Source of the DNA: Piliocolobus tephrosceles
Lineage: Eukaryota; Chordata; Mammalia; Primates; Cercopithecidae
Assembly: GCF_002776525.5 (NCBI RefSeq)
Contig: NC_045438.1
Span: 160,456,616-160,520,615 of the forward strand
Direction of reading: 5' to 3'
DNA: 64,000 bases
The translations under genes were made by a program, and so were the position numbers. Shown piece by piece: positions 50,676 to 61,811 of the stretch; positions within the stretch are counted from its first letter, which is position 1; each line of letters opens with the position of its first letter. The notes beneath the pieces are model-generated. The model did no database searches and had not been told where the DNA came from. It saw only the letters and a list, made by a program, of their open reading frames with translations.

Positions 50676-50840
50676 CAGCCAGGTGCAGTGGCATTGCCCG
50701 TAGTCCCAGCCCCTTGGGAGGCCGAGGCAGGAGGACTGCTTGAGCCCAGGAGTGCGAGGCTGTAGTGAGCTATGATTACACCAGTGCACTCCAGCCTGGG
50801 CAACAGAGTGAGACCCTGTCTCCGTAACATAATAATAATG
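50676..50840 (+). mobile_element. Alu right monomer (FRAM-like) with target duplication
   Basis: Only one Alu arm, from ccaggtgcagtggcattg to gagaccctgtctc. The 12-base duplication aaattgttaaag at 50664-50675 and 50841-50852 shows it was inserted as a monomer. Confidence 0.88.
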
Positions 50841-51321
50841 AAATTGTTAAAGTGATCAATTTCCTCAAATATCTAAACAACTGTCTAAATTTTGTTTGTT
50901 GAAATCAGGAGCCAAACAGTGTTCACTCATGACACTTTATTATTCTCTCTCTTAAGTCTCTTTTATGGCAAACCAGGAATAGAAAGGACTCCATTAACCT
51001 GATAATGAGTCTATATTAAAAAAAACAAAAAAACCCAAAACCTACAGCTAAGGACATTCTTAATGATGATACATTCACATCACTGCCCTTTGAAATCAGG
51101 AAAGTGGCAAGGACTCTGACTTTCAGTCTGATGTTAGAGTCCAGTTCAGTACTGTTAAGATTAAATAATAGGAAAACAAGAGACATATTGCAAAGCATTG
51201 GACCTAATGAGAAAGTTTAGAGGGTTGCTTTCATATGTACTATTTGGAGTTTTTATGTTTGAGTTCATAAGTGAGACTGGCGACATTCTCATATCCTACG
51301 GCATTGTGTGGTTTCAAGTTA

Positions 51322-51651
51322 TACAATTTTCCCCTCTTATCTGAGGGAGATGCCTTCCAAGGCCCCCAGTGGATGCCTGAAACCGTGAATAGTGCCAACC
51401 CTATATATACTATGTTTCCTCCTATACATGCATGCGTAGGAAAATAAATGTAAAGTTTAATTTACATTAATTAATTAATGATAAAACAAATACAACAATA
51501 TACTGTAATAAAAGTTATATGAAGATGGTCTCTCTCTCTCTCTCTCAAAATATCCTACTGTACTATACTCAACTGTTTTCAGACCCCAAGAACATACTGT
51601 GGAAACCGAAACCATGGATACTGAAACTGTGGATAAGGGGAAACTACTGCA
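51322..51651. mobile_element. Tigger/MER2-type MITE
   Basis: Starts near ttttcccctcttatctgag and ends gtggataaggggaaactactg, imperfect inverted ends. The internal gtggatgcctgaaaccgtga and tatatatactatgtttcctc are typical of Tigger-derived MITEs. A (TC)9 run lies inside at 51529-51546. Confidence 0.8.
51529..51546. repeat. (TC)9 microsatellite
   Basis: Nine TC units inside the Tigger MITE, at a position where the element's consensus already carries a TC run. Confidence 0.95.
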
Positions 51652-51880
51652 CTTTCTCTTAGAATGATTTGGGGAGCCTTTCTGCTCCTTCTTTTCAAGA
51701 ATATACTTCCCGAAAATCTGGCAGACTTATTATCTCTAGAATCATTTGATTCTGGTGTTTTCCATTGGGGGACATTTTAAATTACTCATTTTCCTTTAAA
51801 CACAGAAATATTGAATCTGTTTCTTAAGTCTGTGTGTTTTCTAGAGGTTTTATTTAATTTTTCAAGTTTGTTGCCAAAAT

Positions 51881-52202
51881 TTGTTTTAAATTTTATTTTA
51901 TTTCAATAGTTTTGAGGGAACAAGTGGGGTTTGGTTATATGGAGAAGGTTTTTAGTGGTGGTTTCTGAGATTTTGGTGCATCACCCAAGCAGTGCACATT
52001 GAACCCAATATGTTGTCTTTTATGCCTAAGCCCCCCTCAGTCTTCCCCGAGTCCCCAAATTCCATTGTGTCATTCTTTTGCCTTTGCATCCTCATAGCTT
52101 AGCTCCCACTTATAAGTGAGAACATAACGACATTTGGTTTTCCATTCCTGAGTCACTTCACTTAGAATAATGGTCTCCAACTCCATCCAGGTTGCTGCGA
52201 AC
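51881..52202 (-). mobile_element. L1 3' UTR (antisense)
   Basis: acccaatatgttgtctttta, gcatcctcatagcttagctc, tcacttagaataatggtctc: reversed 3' end of an L1MA/L1PB-age element. Confidence 0.85.
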
Positions 52203-53029
52203 TAGTACCATAAACTTTTTCATAGAATCCTCTCACTATTTAATCTTTGCTCTCTATCTATGGTTGTTTCTCCTTTTTCATCCTAATATTAATTTGTACA
52301 TTCACTTTTCCTTGGTCTGAAGATTTTTCTTTTTCTCACTACTGCTTTGTTTGATGCTAATAAAGATATTTTAATACAGATATTTTCTGAATGGTATCTG
52401 ACTAAGTCTGAATTATTTCAATTACAATTGTCCAGAGAAAAACAAAGACACCGCCTATCTCAAACTACAAACATAAAAGAGAAAATAAAAAGGGGAACAA
52501 CAGAGAGGGAAAAGAACAGAACAATCGATTTAACACATTTACTTTAAAAGTAATCACATATTCATCATTATTCTCTCACTAACTGGACTTACTCTCTGGG
52601 TTAGTCTAGATTAGTTAAGACAGTTACAGTAATTCCCAATAAATCCTACATTTTCCAAATATTTCACATTTCCATTCACAGTTACATACCAAACTTGAAA
52701 TTGTTTTGAAACATGGTCATTCCACTGACTAATGTAAGCAATTTTTCATGCTATGGCACAAGCTTATTTAATTTTAGGCAACAAGGACATTTCTGGCTGG
52801 TCTTCCAAGGGTTGTAATGACAGTGGCCTTTTGACTTTTATGTTGCAAGCATATAACCTTGAATAGTAATTACTGACACTGAGCTGAACTTTCCAATTCA
52901 CTTTTGACCAAGGTGAAATGAAAGATTTTGCCCTCCAGGGTTCATCAAATATTTCTAAGTATTTGTATTCACGTTCTATAAGAATCACAAATATCAAGAA
53001 GAATTTATTTTTTCTGGCTGCCATGCTAC

Positions 53030-53345
53030 AAATGACATTTTTAAACTTTATTTTTTTATTGCAAATAATTATAGTCCCACAAGTAGTTGAAAAATCAGTA
53101 GAGAAGCCCCATGCACCCTTTACCCAGTTTCCCCCCATAGTAACATCTTACATAACTGAAGTACAAGATCAAAACCAGGAAACTGACATTGGCTCCATAC
53201 ATTCACTAGACCACACCCGCCCTGATTTCACAGCACTTTTTGAGTATGTATGTGTATTATTCTATGACTCCTTATCCCGTGTATAGATCCATATTACCAC
53301 CCACCAAATCCAGATCCAGAACAACAAAACTCTCTGTGGCTACCC
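53030..53345 (-). mobile_element. Old L1-like 3' fragment (antisense)
   Basis: tttacccagtttcccccca, tagtaacatcttacataact, aaaccaggaaactgacattg recur in reversed L1M 3' ends. Diverged. Confidence 0.55.
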
Positions 53346-53465
53346 TTTTATTCCAAATGACTTTTCAAGAAGATATCCAGTGCACGCACTGTAAAGAGCT
53401 TTAGGACATTAAGCACCTATATATCATTAGTAGAAAGGGTTAATAGTCGTTTATTATTATCATCA

Positions 53466-53760
53466 TTTTTTTTTAGTGTTTTTTGAGATGGAGTCTCGCT
53501 CTGTTGCCCAGGCTGGAATGCAGTGGCCCATGGTCTCAGCTCACTGCAAGCTCCACCTCCAGGTTCACGCCATCCTCCTGCCTCAGCCTCCCAAGGAGCT
53601 AGGACTACAGGCGCCTGCCACCACACCCGGCTAAGTTTTTGTATTTTTTTTTGTTAGTAGAGACAGGGTTTCACCATGTTAGCCAGGATGCTCTTGATCT
53701 CCTGACCTCATGATCCGCCCACCTCGGCCTCCCAAAGTGCTGGGATTACAAGTGTAAGCC
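53466..53760 (-). mobile_element. Alu (antisense, AluY/S-like)
   Basis: gatggagtctcgctctgttg to attacaagtgtaagcc, missing the last few 5' bases. The flanks agtcgtttattatt and agtcatttattatt look like an aged target duplication. Confidence 0.93.
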
Positions 53761-53846
53761 AGTCATTTATTATTTTTAAAAAATCAAGTTAAAACCATTT
53801 TCATACCCAAATATAGGTATTAATGTCACTTTAAATTGGGGAGATA

Positions 53847-54156
53847 GGCCGGGCACAGTGGCTCACACAGGTAATCCCAGCACTTTGGGAGGCCAAGGTG
53901 GGCAGCTCACCTGAGGTCAGGAGTTTCAGACCAGCCTGGCCAACATGGGGAAACTTTGTCTCTATTAAAAATACAAAAGTTAGCCAGAAGCACTTGGTGG
54001 CACAGGCCTGTGGTCCCAACTACTCGGGAGGCTGAGGCAGGAGAATCGCTTGAACCCGGGAGGCAGAGGTTGCAGTGAGCCGAGATCACGCCACTGCACT
54101 CCATCCTGGGCGACAGAGCGAGACTCCATCTCAGAAAGAAAAAAAAAAAAAAAAAA
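53847..54156 (+). mobile_element. Alu (sense, AluS-like)
   Basis: Full-length dimer from ggccgggcacagtggctca to a long A tail. Confidence 0.95.
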
Positions 54157-55024
54157 CTGGGGCGATGCTCGTAGCTACCACTATACACGTCTCATTATGG
54201 AAATTAGTAGTAGACCTTGGCTTCTATGAGGGAGCACACTCAGGCACTGAAGTCAGTAAACATGCGTCAGGAAGAAAGATTTCAAATGAATAATCGCAGC
54301 CTTGATAGAGTTCCATTAATGTCAAATAACCACATTTTTGCCCCCTTACAAGGGCTGCCTTCAAGAAGCAATCAGACCACATTTAGTAAAAATCAGTCTA
54401 TACAACACGCCTTTTTTCACATTTGAGAAAAACTGCTACCTCTCCAGTCAAAACACAGATGGGCCAGCCTAAAGAGAAAAAGCAAGATCCTCCCACACCT
54501 CTGATTTCCACTGCAGAGGAACAACCGGCTCCATATCCTCCACATGACTAAGAGAAGAATTCTCAGCCTGTATTCATCCCTTCAGACTCAGCATTCCCTC
54601 CTGGGGTATCTGGGTTCTGTGGTTCCACTGACAATGGCACTGTCTTCTGGTAGGCTGCATTTGCTACAGTGTTTTGCGCCTACTTGTGTGTTTCTTTTTA
54701 TTCATCCTGCCCTGCTCGGATGCCGTCGTAGTTCATCTGTCTGTGGGTTCCTAGCTCCCATGGGTCCTGGAAAATTCTCAACCAGTCACTCATCAATTAT
54801 GGCCTCTCTGCCATCTGTTTTAGAGTTTCCTTCAAAAATGACAATTAGATATGTATTAGACTTTCTAATGTCCATCTCTTAGCTACTGATTTTATACCAT
54901 TTATCTCCTGATCTCTGGACTAGATTTAGATAATGTCTTCTATTTATACGTTTACAAATTCTCTCCTTCACTGTTTAATGTGTAGTTCAAATCATCTATT
55001 AGTGAGTTTTGTTTATTTGTTCTT

Positions 55025-55150
55025 ATTTTTTTTTTGAGTTGGTGCCTTGCTATTTTGCCCAGGCTGGTCTCAAACTCCTGGGCTTATGATCCTACCTCAG
55101 CCTCCCAAGTAGCTGGGACTACAGGCGCATGTCACCATACTCTAGTTTTT
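55025..55150 (-). repeat. Partial Alu (antisense)
   Basis: gccttgctattttgcccagg joined directly to ctcaaactcctgggcttatg and agctgggactacaggcgcat: an Alu with internal deletion. Confidence 0.8.
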
Positions 55151-55914
55151 CCACCTTAATGATTAAAAAAAAAAAATTCAAATTGCTCCCTTTTTGTTTG
55201 GTTTGAGCTGTCATTTTCAATGGTAAATTGTCATATATTTACTATTATTTATTATACTATCATTCTTTCTGTATTTCTATATTATTGTCTTACATTTTCT
55301 AACTTGGTGCCCGTTCTCCCATATGTGAAATTCTTTGTGGACTGAAATTACTCTCCTATCACTCTGAGGATATACATTTTGGTGGTATTGAAGATTTTTG
55401 ATTTTTTGGTAGTTTTTAATTGAAATTCATCCTGAATGTTTAAATTGGGTTACTTTTTTTTTCTTTCCTTAAAAAAAAAAAAAAAAAAAAGATATGCATT
55501 TGTTTTTGTGAGGACCACCACCAGCCAGAACCACTTTATCTCCCTTTGACAGTCCTGGCTTAATGTGGGAACCTCAGGGACAGCTCCCCCCTACCCTGTC
55601 CCAGGCTCCGAGCTGGTCTCAGGATCAGCGGTAGTGTTGGTTGTTGCATTCACAGAAACTCAACTTTTATGTTTGTTTGCTCACGGAAACCCCCACAGGG
55701 GAGTCCCGAAAGCTGTCCCTGAGCCCGTGACACTCATACTTTAGGCAAGTTTGCTTTTGTTTATCCTGGATCTTGTCGTTTTTTAGCAGGAGGCCCTGCA
55801 GATGATCTACTCTGCAATACTTCCAGAATTTGAAGTCTTTGTTTTATCTTTCATGTTTGGAAAATAACACGTGGGACACATTCCTCTCCACTCCTAAAGA
55901 TGTTGTAAACTCTG

Positions 55915-56085
55915 CCTAATGTCTGAAGAGTTTACAAAGCATTTTCATGCACGTAATCTCATCTGAATTTTTCAGAATAGTCCCAGAAGGTAGACAGAGC
56001 AAATATTATGACCGCCATCAAATCAACAGGAACCTGAGGCCAAAAGTAGTGAAGTGGCTTCCCTGTGCTACTCACTTTTATGATC
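55915..56085 (+). repeat. MIR SINE
   Basis: cacgtaatctcatctgaatt, cagaaggtagacagagcaaa, aacaggaacctgaggccaaa, agtggcttccctgtgc follow the MIR consensus. Confidence 0.65.
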
Positions 56086-56559
56086 TCACCTCTCATATTT
56101 AACACTGAAAGCTCTCAAATTTCTATCTCCAGCCCAGCATTCTCCAAAGAGGCTTTTCTTACTGCTGGGCATATTTCTTCCCCCAGATATCTCTTGCACT
56201 TGGAGCCCACATGCACACAGTGGCACTCATCATTCCCTGCGAATTAACCTGCCTCTCTGTCTCTAGCTCGGTCTACCCTGCCACCCTCAATTGCCCAATT
56301 AATCATCAACTCTTGTTGCTTTTACCTTCTAGAACTACACTGTCCAATATAGAAGCTACAGCCATGGGGAGCTATTTAAATACATTAAAATGTAAAATTT
56401 GGTTCCTGTCACATCAGTTGCATTGAAAGAGTCGCACGTGGCTGGTAGCTCCTGTATTGGAGAGCACATCGTTGGATGCTTCCATCAGCTCAGAGAGTTC
56501 TACTGGACAGCACTATTCTAGAAGTATCTCAAACCCAGTGGGTCCCACTCCCTTCACTA

Positions 56560-57105
56560 CCACTGCCCTCATGCAAAGCCTCGGTCCCACTGCCTCGCGT
56601 TTTGCCCCATGTCCATCCACTCTCCACACTGCAGCTAGTACCAGGGTCACAAGTCTGACTTGCAACAGGCCTGCCTACCTCGAGCCCTTCAGCCTGTATC
56701 CCACAGCCACCTCCCAGCCTTGTTCCTCATCTTTTTCCACCTTAAACTCTACCTTTGGAGGTCTTAAATTGCTCTATTTGTCCCGCCACACTGCCCAGGA
56801 CCTCATGACTTCGCCTTCCTCATACAATATCCTTGCCCTTGAAGTGACCTTTCCTTCTCTCACTTCCTGGATTGAGACTGTCACAGAACCCAAATTTTGA
56901 AAAGATTTGGTGCCCCTATGTCATCCTAAATAATTAAAGCCATAAAACAAGGGTAGGTACATCAGTGTTCTTATTTCTCTTATAATTATTAATGCTTTGG
57001 TGCAAAATACCAAACAAACTCTTCGTAAGCATGTTTTCACTCAGTTTTAACAGTTCCTGTTTTGCTACTACTCTAACCACCTACTTGCAATACATAATGG
57101 GTAAC
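56560..57105 (+). mobile_element. L2-like LINE fragment
   Basis: Pyrimidine-rich text with tcttcctcat-type L2 phrases (cagggtcacaagtctgact, cagcctgtatcccacagcc). Diverged; the better-marked 3' end continues after the MLT1 insertion. Confidence 0.5.
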
Positions 57106-57440
57106 TGTCTTAGTCCATTTGGGCTGCTGTAACAAAATATCATAGACTAGGTGGCTCACAAACAACAGAAATGTATTTCTCACAGTTCTAGGGGCTGGAA
57201 GTCTAAGATCAAGGTGCTGGTGAGGGTCTCTTCCCTGGTTCATAGATGGCTATCTTCTCGCTGTGCCCTCACATGGTGGAAGCAGTGAGGCAGCTCTCTG
57301 GGGCCTCTTTAATAAGGGCACTAATCTCATTAATGAGGGCTTAATCACCCCCCAAAGGCCCCACCTCCTAATACCACCACCTTGGGGGTTAGGTTTCAAG
57401 ATACGAATTTGCAGGGAAGTGGAAACCAACATTTGGTTTA
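57106..57440 (-). mobile_element. MLT1-type MaLR LTR (antisense)
   Basis: tgtcttagtccatttgggct, cacagttctaggggctggaa, tcttctcgctgtgccctcac, cccaaaggccccacctccta: reversed MLT1 LTR, inserted in L2-like sequence. Confidence 0.88.
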
Positions 57441-57474
57441 TTGCAGTAATTCAGCAATATTTTAAACCTTTCTT

Positions 57475-57750
57475 TAAGACTGAATCCAGGAAGCCTTCCT
57501 TAGTTGCCTTCTTCCAGCCAACCTCACCCGCAGGTAGTTTTAGTACCCTCAACTCTAGACCTCTATAAGTTCCCATGGAGATCTTCAGCGTCAAACCCCT
57601 ACCTCATACCAGAACGATCAGCTGTTTGCGTGTCTACCTTACCTGCTGGGCTGCAAGTCTCTCAAAGGCAGGGTCCATGTCATGTTCACCTTCACACACC
57701 CCATAGAGGGCTTAGTACATGGTGCCCAAGAATGTGTGTTGAACACATGT
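57475..57750 (+). mobile_element. L2 LINE 3' end
   Basis: ccaggaagccttccttagtt, then tctcaaaggcagggtccatg, agagggcttagtacatggtg and tgtgttgaaca match the L2 3' end. Confidence 0.72.
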
Positions 57751-58199
57751 ATGAGCCAGGACTGGGTCCTGCTTCGTGCTTTTTCCTGAGCTCTGCAGTA
57801 TCCCCCATGGGCATAAGGAGGCAGAACGGAACTCAGGCTTCTGACCCCAGCCCTAGTGATCTTTCCCCAGGACCCAGGAACAGTTCTCCAAGATGCAAAC
57901 AGCTAAGCTGGAGAACCTGCTCAACACATCTGTCCGGGTTTGTTTTTTTAAGCAGCAGCACTATTGGCCCAGAATACTAATCCACATACTGCTTTGCATT
58001 CTAAATTCAGGATGCCAACTTCAAGCATGTTAAATTTTAAGAAGCCAAGGAAGGAAATTAATCCACTCAAATTACTTCAATTATACTCAAGCCACATCAC
58101 AAGGTCACCATGCATAGGAAAGTCAGGCCAGATTTCTAAATTGCATCCTTAATTCAAAGCAATAGACCTCTAACACATTCCTTCCTTTATCTTTCATTC

Positions 58200-58730
58200 T
58201 TTTCAATGAGGTAAAATTGACAAACATAAAATTAATCATTTTGAAGTGGACGATTCAGTGGCATTTTAGTACATTCATAATGTTGTGCAGCCAGTACCTC
58301 TAAATGGTTCCAGAACATTTTCATCACCTCCACAGAAAGCCCGTGAAGAAAAGCTCCCACTTCCTCCTCCCCTGCGGCCTTGGTAACAACCATCATTCTG
58401 TGTTCTGCCTCTCTGGCTCTGCCTGTTCTGAATATTTCACGTGAATACAATCATACAACATGTGATCCTTTGTGACTGGCTTCATTTAGCATCGTGTTTT
58501 CAAGGCGCATCCATGTTATAGCATGTATCAGCATTCCATCCTTATTTACGGCTGAGTGACATTCCATTGTGTGGATACATGCCACATTTTGTTTATCTGT
58601 TCATCCATTGATGGACATTTGGACTCTTTCCACCTTTTGGCTACTGTGAATAGTGCTTCTGTGAACATGCATGTACTTGTATGTGAGTACGTGTTTTCAG
58701 TTCTTTGGGGGCATATACCTCTTCCATTCT
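58200..58730 (-). mobile_element. L1M 3' end (antisense)
   Basis: gaggtaaaattgacaaacat, atttcacgtgaatacaatca, gacattccattgtgtggata, gttcatccattgatggacat. Interrupted just after by a THE1 LTR. Confidence 0.85.
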
Positions 58731-58747
58731 CTTCTGCTCTTCCTCTT

Positions 58748-59108
58748 TGATGTGGTTTGGCTGTGTCCCCACCCAAATCTCATCTTGAACTGTAGCTCCC
58801 ATAATTCCCATGTGCTGTGGGAGGTACCCAGTCGGGGGTAGTTGAATCGTGGGGGTGGGTTTTCCCGTGCTGTTCTTGTGATAGTAAGTCTCATGAGATC
58901 TGACGGTTTCATAAAGGGCCGTTCCCCTGCACATGCTCTCTCTTGCCTGCCGCCATATAAGGTGTACCTTTGCTCCTCCTTTGCCTTCCATCATGATTGT
59001 GAGGCCTCCCCAGTCATGTGGAACTGTGAGTCCATGAAACCTCTTTTTCTTTGTAAATTATCCAGTCTTGGATATTTCTTCACAGCAGTTTGAAAATGGA
59101 CTAATACA
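58748..59108 (+). mobile_element. THE1/MST-type solo LTR
   Basis: 361 bases beginning tgatgtggtttggctgtgtc and ending gactaataca, TG...CA ends. Near-match 5-base target duplication (ctctt/ctctc). No internal region, so it is a solo LTR left by recombination. Confidence 0.93.
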
Positions 59109-59282
59109 CTCTCCGTCTCTCCTTCTCAGCCACTGATTCCTCAGAGGTCATTCTGGAGGGGCCGAAGATGGTCCATCAGAGCTCATTTACAGCCCACCCC
59201 AAACACACCCTCACTCCAGGGCTAACTATGTAGGATCTCTGAGCAGAAAGAGGCTGGAGAATCAGCGAATACTGAGTGATAA

Positions 59283-59332
59283 GTCCAGCACAGCACCTGG
59301 CACATAGTAGGCTCACAATGAATATTGGCTGA
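59283..59332 (+). repeat. L2 3' tail fragment
   Basis: cagcacctggcacatagtag then gctcacaatgaatattggctga is the characteristic L2 end. Confidence 0.65.
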
Positions 59333-59976
59333 GTCTGAGCAGAAACAAGGCTTAATCCAGGGGAGTCACAGAGAGACTAAGAGAAGGAGAAATAGACAGA
59401 GTCTGTAGACTGAGGATAGTCAAAAGAAAAAAGGATACCTCAGAGTGCCACACTGTAGGAAGAGGGCAGGGGGAGGAAGATGGAACGTGGATATGAGAGA
59501 GAGTGGAGAGAGCGAGCTCACGTGTGAGAGAGAGACAGGGTATGCTCTTGCCAAAAGCAATCCTGGAAAAGTTGAAAAGTGATAAGCCCTAGTCAAATGG
59601 TGACTGTCTCTGTTTTGAAAGTCGGGAGTCTAATATGAAGAGAACACAGGACCATCAGGCTGAAGATGTGAGATCCAAAGGCAGCAATGTCTCTTTTTAA
59701 CTGCATCAAATGACTTAACTGTTTTCAGTGCCTTGAAGCTTCTATAGAGTGACCATAAAATCTGGAAACAAAGACAATAGTATCTTACTGTATGTTGGAA
59801 TGTAATATCAATAACCCATTTAGTATGGATTTGCCCATGTTTACTGATTTGGTGATCAATCTCCCTCTACTTGTGGGGTAGTAACGTCTATATATGAAGA
59901 GGTGGGAGGGAAACGAGACCCTATGACCAAAATGCTCTGCAGACACCCAACAGTGCTACATGACACCAGATGGTGC

Positions 59977-60274
59977 ATTTTTATTTACGACAGGGTCTCC
60001 CTCAGTTGCCGAGGCCACAGTGCAGTGGTGCAATCACAGATCACTGCAGCCTCGACCTCCTGGGCCCAAGCGATCTTCCCGCATCAGCCTCCTGAGTAGC
60101 TGGGACTACAGGCTAACACCACCATGCAGAGCTAATGTTTTCCTTTTTATTTTTTTGTGGAGATGGGGTCTCACTATATTGCCCAGGCTGGTCTTGAACT
60201 CCCAGCCTCAAGCAACCCTCCTGACTTAGCCTCCCAAAGTGCTGGGGTTACAGGTGTGAGCCACTGTGCCTGGC
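59977..60274 (-). mobile_element. Alu (antisense, AluJ-like)
   Basis: cgacagggtctccctcagtt, ctgcagcctcgacctcctgg, both arms, diverged. Confidence 0.93.
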
Positions 60275-60924
60275 TAACTGCATTCTTTTTGAGAGCCTTA
60301 CTTATCAGGATCCCTACCATCAAGGTTTTTCTTCATATACACCCTTATCTGGCCAATAAATTTTCCTGCTCCCATCAAAATTTCTGGAGGGAGGTAGGGA
60401 AGGAAGGAAGGAAAGACAGAGAGAAGACATGCATAAAAAATCCACAAGATGGAAAATCATCCCTTGAAAAATTGAGAGTCCAACTCCACTGGGCAACAGT
60501 TTCTCTCATTGGGTGGCAGCTTAAACAAACACTAAATCCTGCCTTTCTCCACAGTGGACTTCCGACCATGACAATGGAGCTATTTGGTTTAAGGAAACGT
60601 TCAAGTTTTGAAAGTTAAAAGTAACTGAGAGGCCAATTCCTTGCTTTGGTTCCCAGGGCTACTGGGGATTCATATTCCTATTAAGTTACACCACATCAGA
60701 CGGCCTATTATTCGCAGCACAGCCAAGCCCTGGGACACAGGGAGAGTCCTTTCTCATGGTTCTGTCCAACCTCTGGTCCGCGTGATGGGCCCAGGCTGGC
60801 CTGAGACCTGGGCAGCCGTGGCTAGGACACATCCCTAATCGGGGGCATCTGCACACGGCTGTTCCTCTTTACCTCAACAACACCGAAACGGTAGCCAGTG
60901 AGACAGAAAACAGGCATGCTCCCG

Positions 60925-61065
60925 CTGAGGGTTAAACTCCCCTCCAATGTATGCCCCACAAGGGAAGGCAGGGAATTTTGCTTTGTTTCGTCATGCAGTT
61001 CAAGTGCCCGAAACAGTACCTGCACACAGCAGTGGCCAGTACGTATTTGTTGAATGAGTGACCTG
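60925..61065 (+). repeat. L2 3' end fragment
   Basis: gccccacaagggaaggcagg, cgaaacagtacctgcacaca, gtatttgttgaatgagtga match the L2 3' end. Confidence 0.6.
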
Positions 61066-61738
61066 AAGGAGCCACATTTCTCAAGAGCTGGCTGGCCTGG
61101 CCTGGAAGCAGCAAGGGACAGACACTTGACTCTTTCCTTGGTTTAGAACCAAGACCTCAGTTCTAAACCACCATGTGATCACAGATGCTGAGCTGTGGGC
61201 AGGACATGTGTCTAAATGCCCAGGGGTTCGAAACAAGAGGATGGAAAAATACCACCGCGGGGTGCACGAATGTCTCCGAGCACGACCGTGCGCTCTGAAC
61301 ACACAAACAGAACAGGGCCATTCCTTTCCTTTAATAGACAAAACTTGGATCCCCACGTCCTTGCAAAAACACAACAAAATGCTTCTCCCAGGACCGTTCT
61401 TGGAGAATATCTTTCCTTTTCTGGGGCAACCAGGCCTCCTGGTCCCTTTTGAGCAACAGCTGTGCTGGTGTGTTCAGCCCTATTTGATTGTAAATGTCTA
61501 TCTGAATAGGCAATGCTTCCTAAATGACCAAAAACAAGCAAACAAAAAATTCACCAGGCTCGAGTATTTGAATATATGATTTAGAAAAAACAAAAACAGA
61601 AAACACCTGTAAGAAACTTAAAAGAGTGGGAAAAACAGTGCCTTATCACTCCCATCTTTCTGTTCTTAAAAAATATAAATCACTTAACTTCTGAGTTAAC
61701 TAAATAATCCCCGCCTGAATCCTGTCATTTCTCAGGCA

Positions 61739-61811
61739 GTTTTATTTATAAAACTTGGGTTTTATAAATAAAATTTGGGTAGACAAGACCCAATTTGGGT
61801 AGACAAGACCC
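61739..61811. repeat. AT hairpin plus 20-bp tandem duplication
   Basis: ttttatttataaaac (61740-61754) and gttttataaataaaa (61759-61773) are perfect 15-base inverted arms with a 4-base loop. Directly after, the 20-base unit aatttgggtagacaagaccc occurs twice (61772-61791, 61792-61811). Confidence 0.95.

Noticed and set aside
53417..54188. Several short frames with repeated Leu/Cys/His-rich text
   Set aside because: These are well-known translations of Alu sequence (for example SPRLECSG-type text), not genes.
60157..60618. 153-codon plus-strand frame
   Set aside because: Its first third is the antisense Alu at 59977-60274 and the rest has no support.
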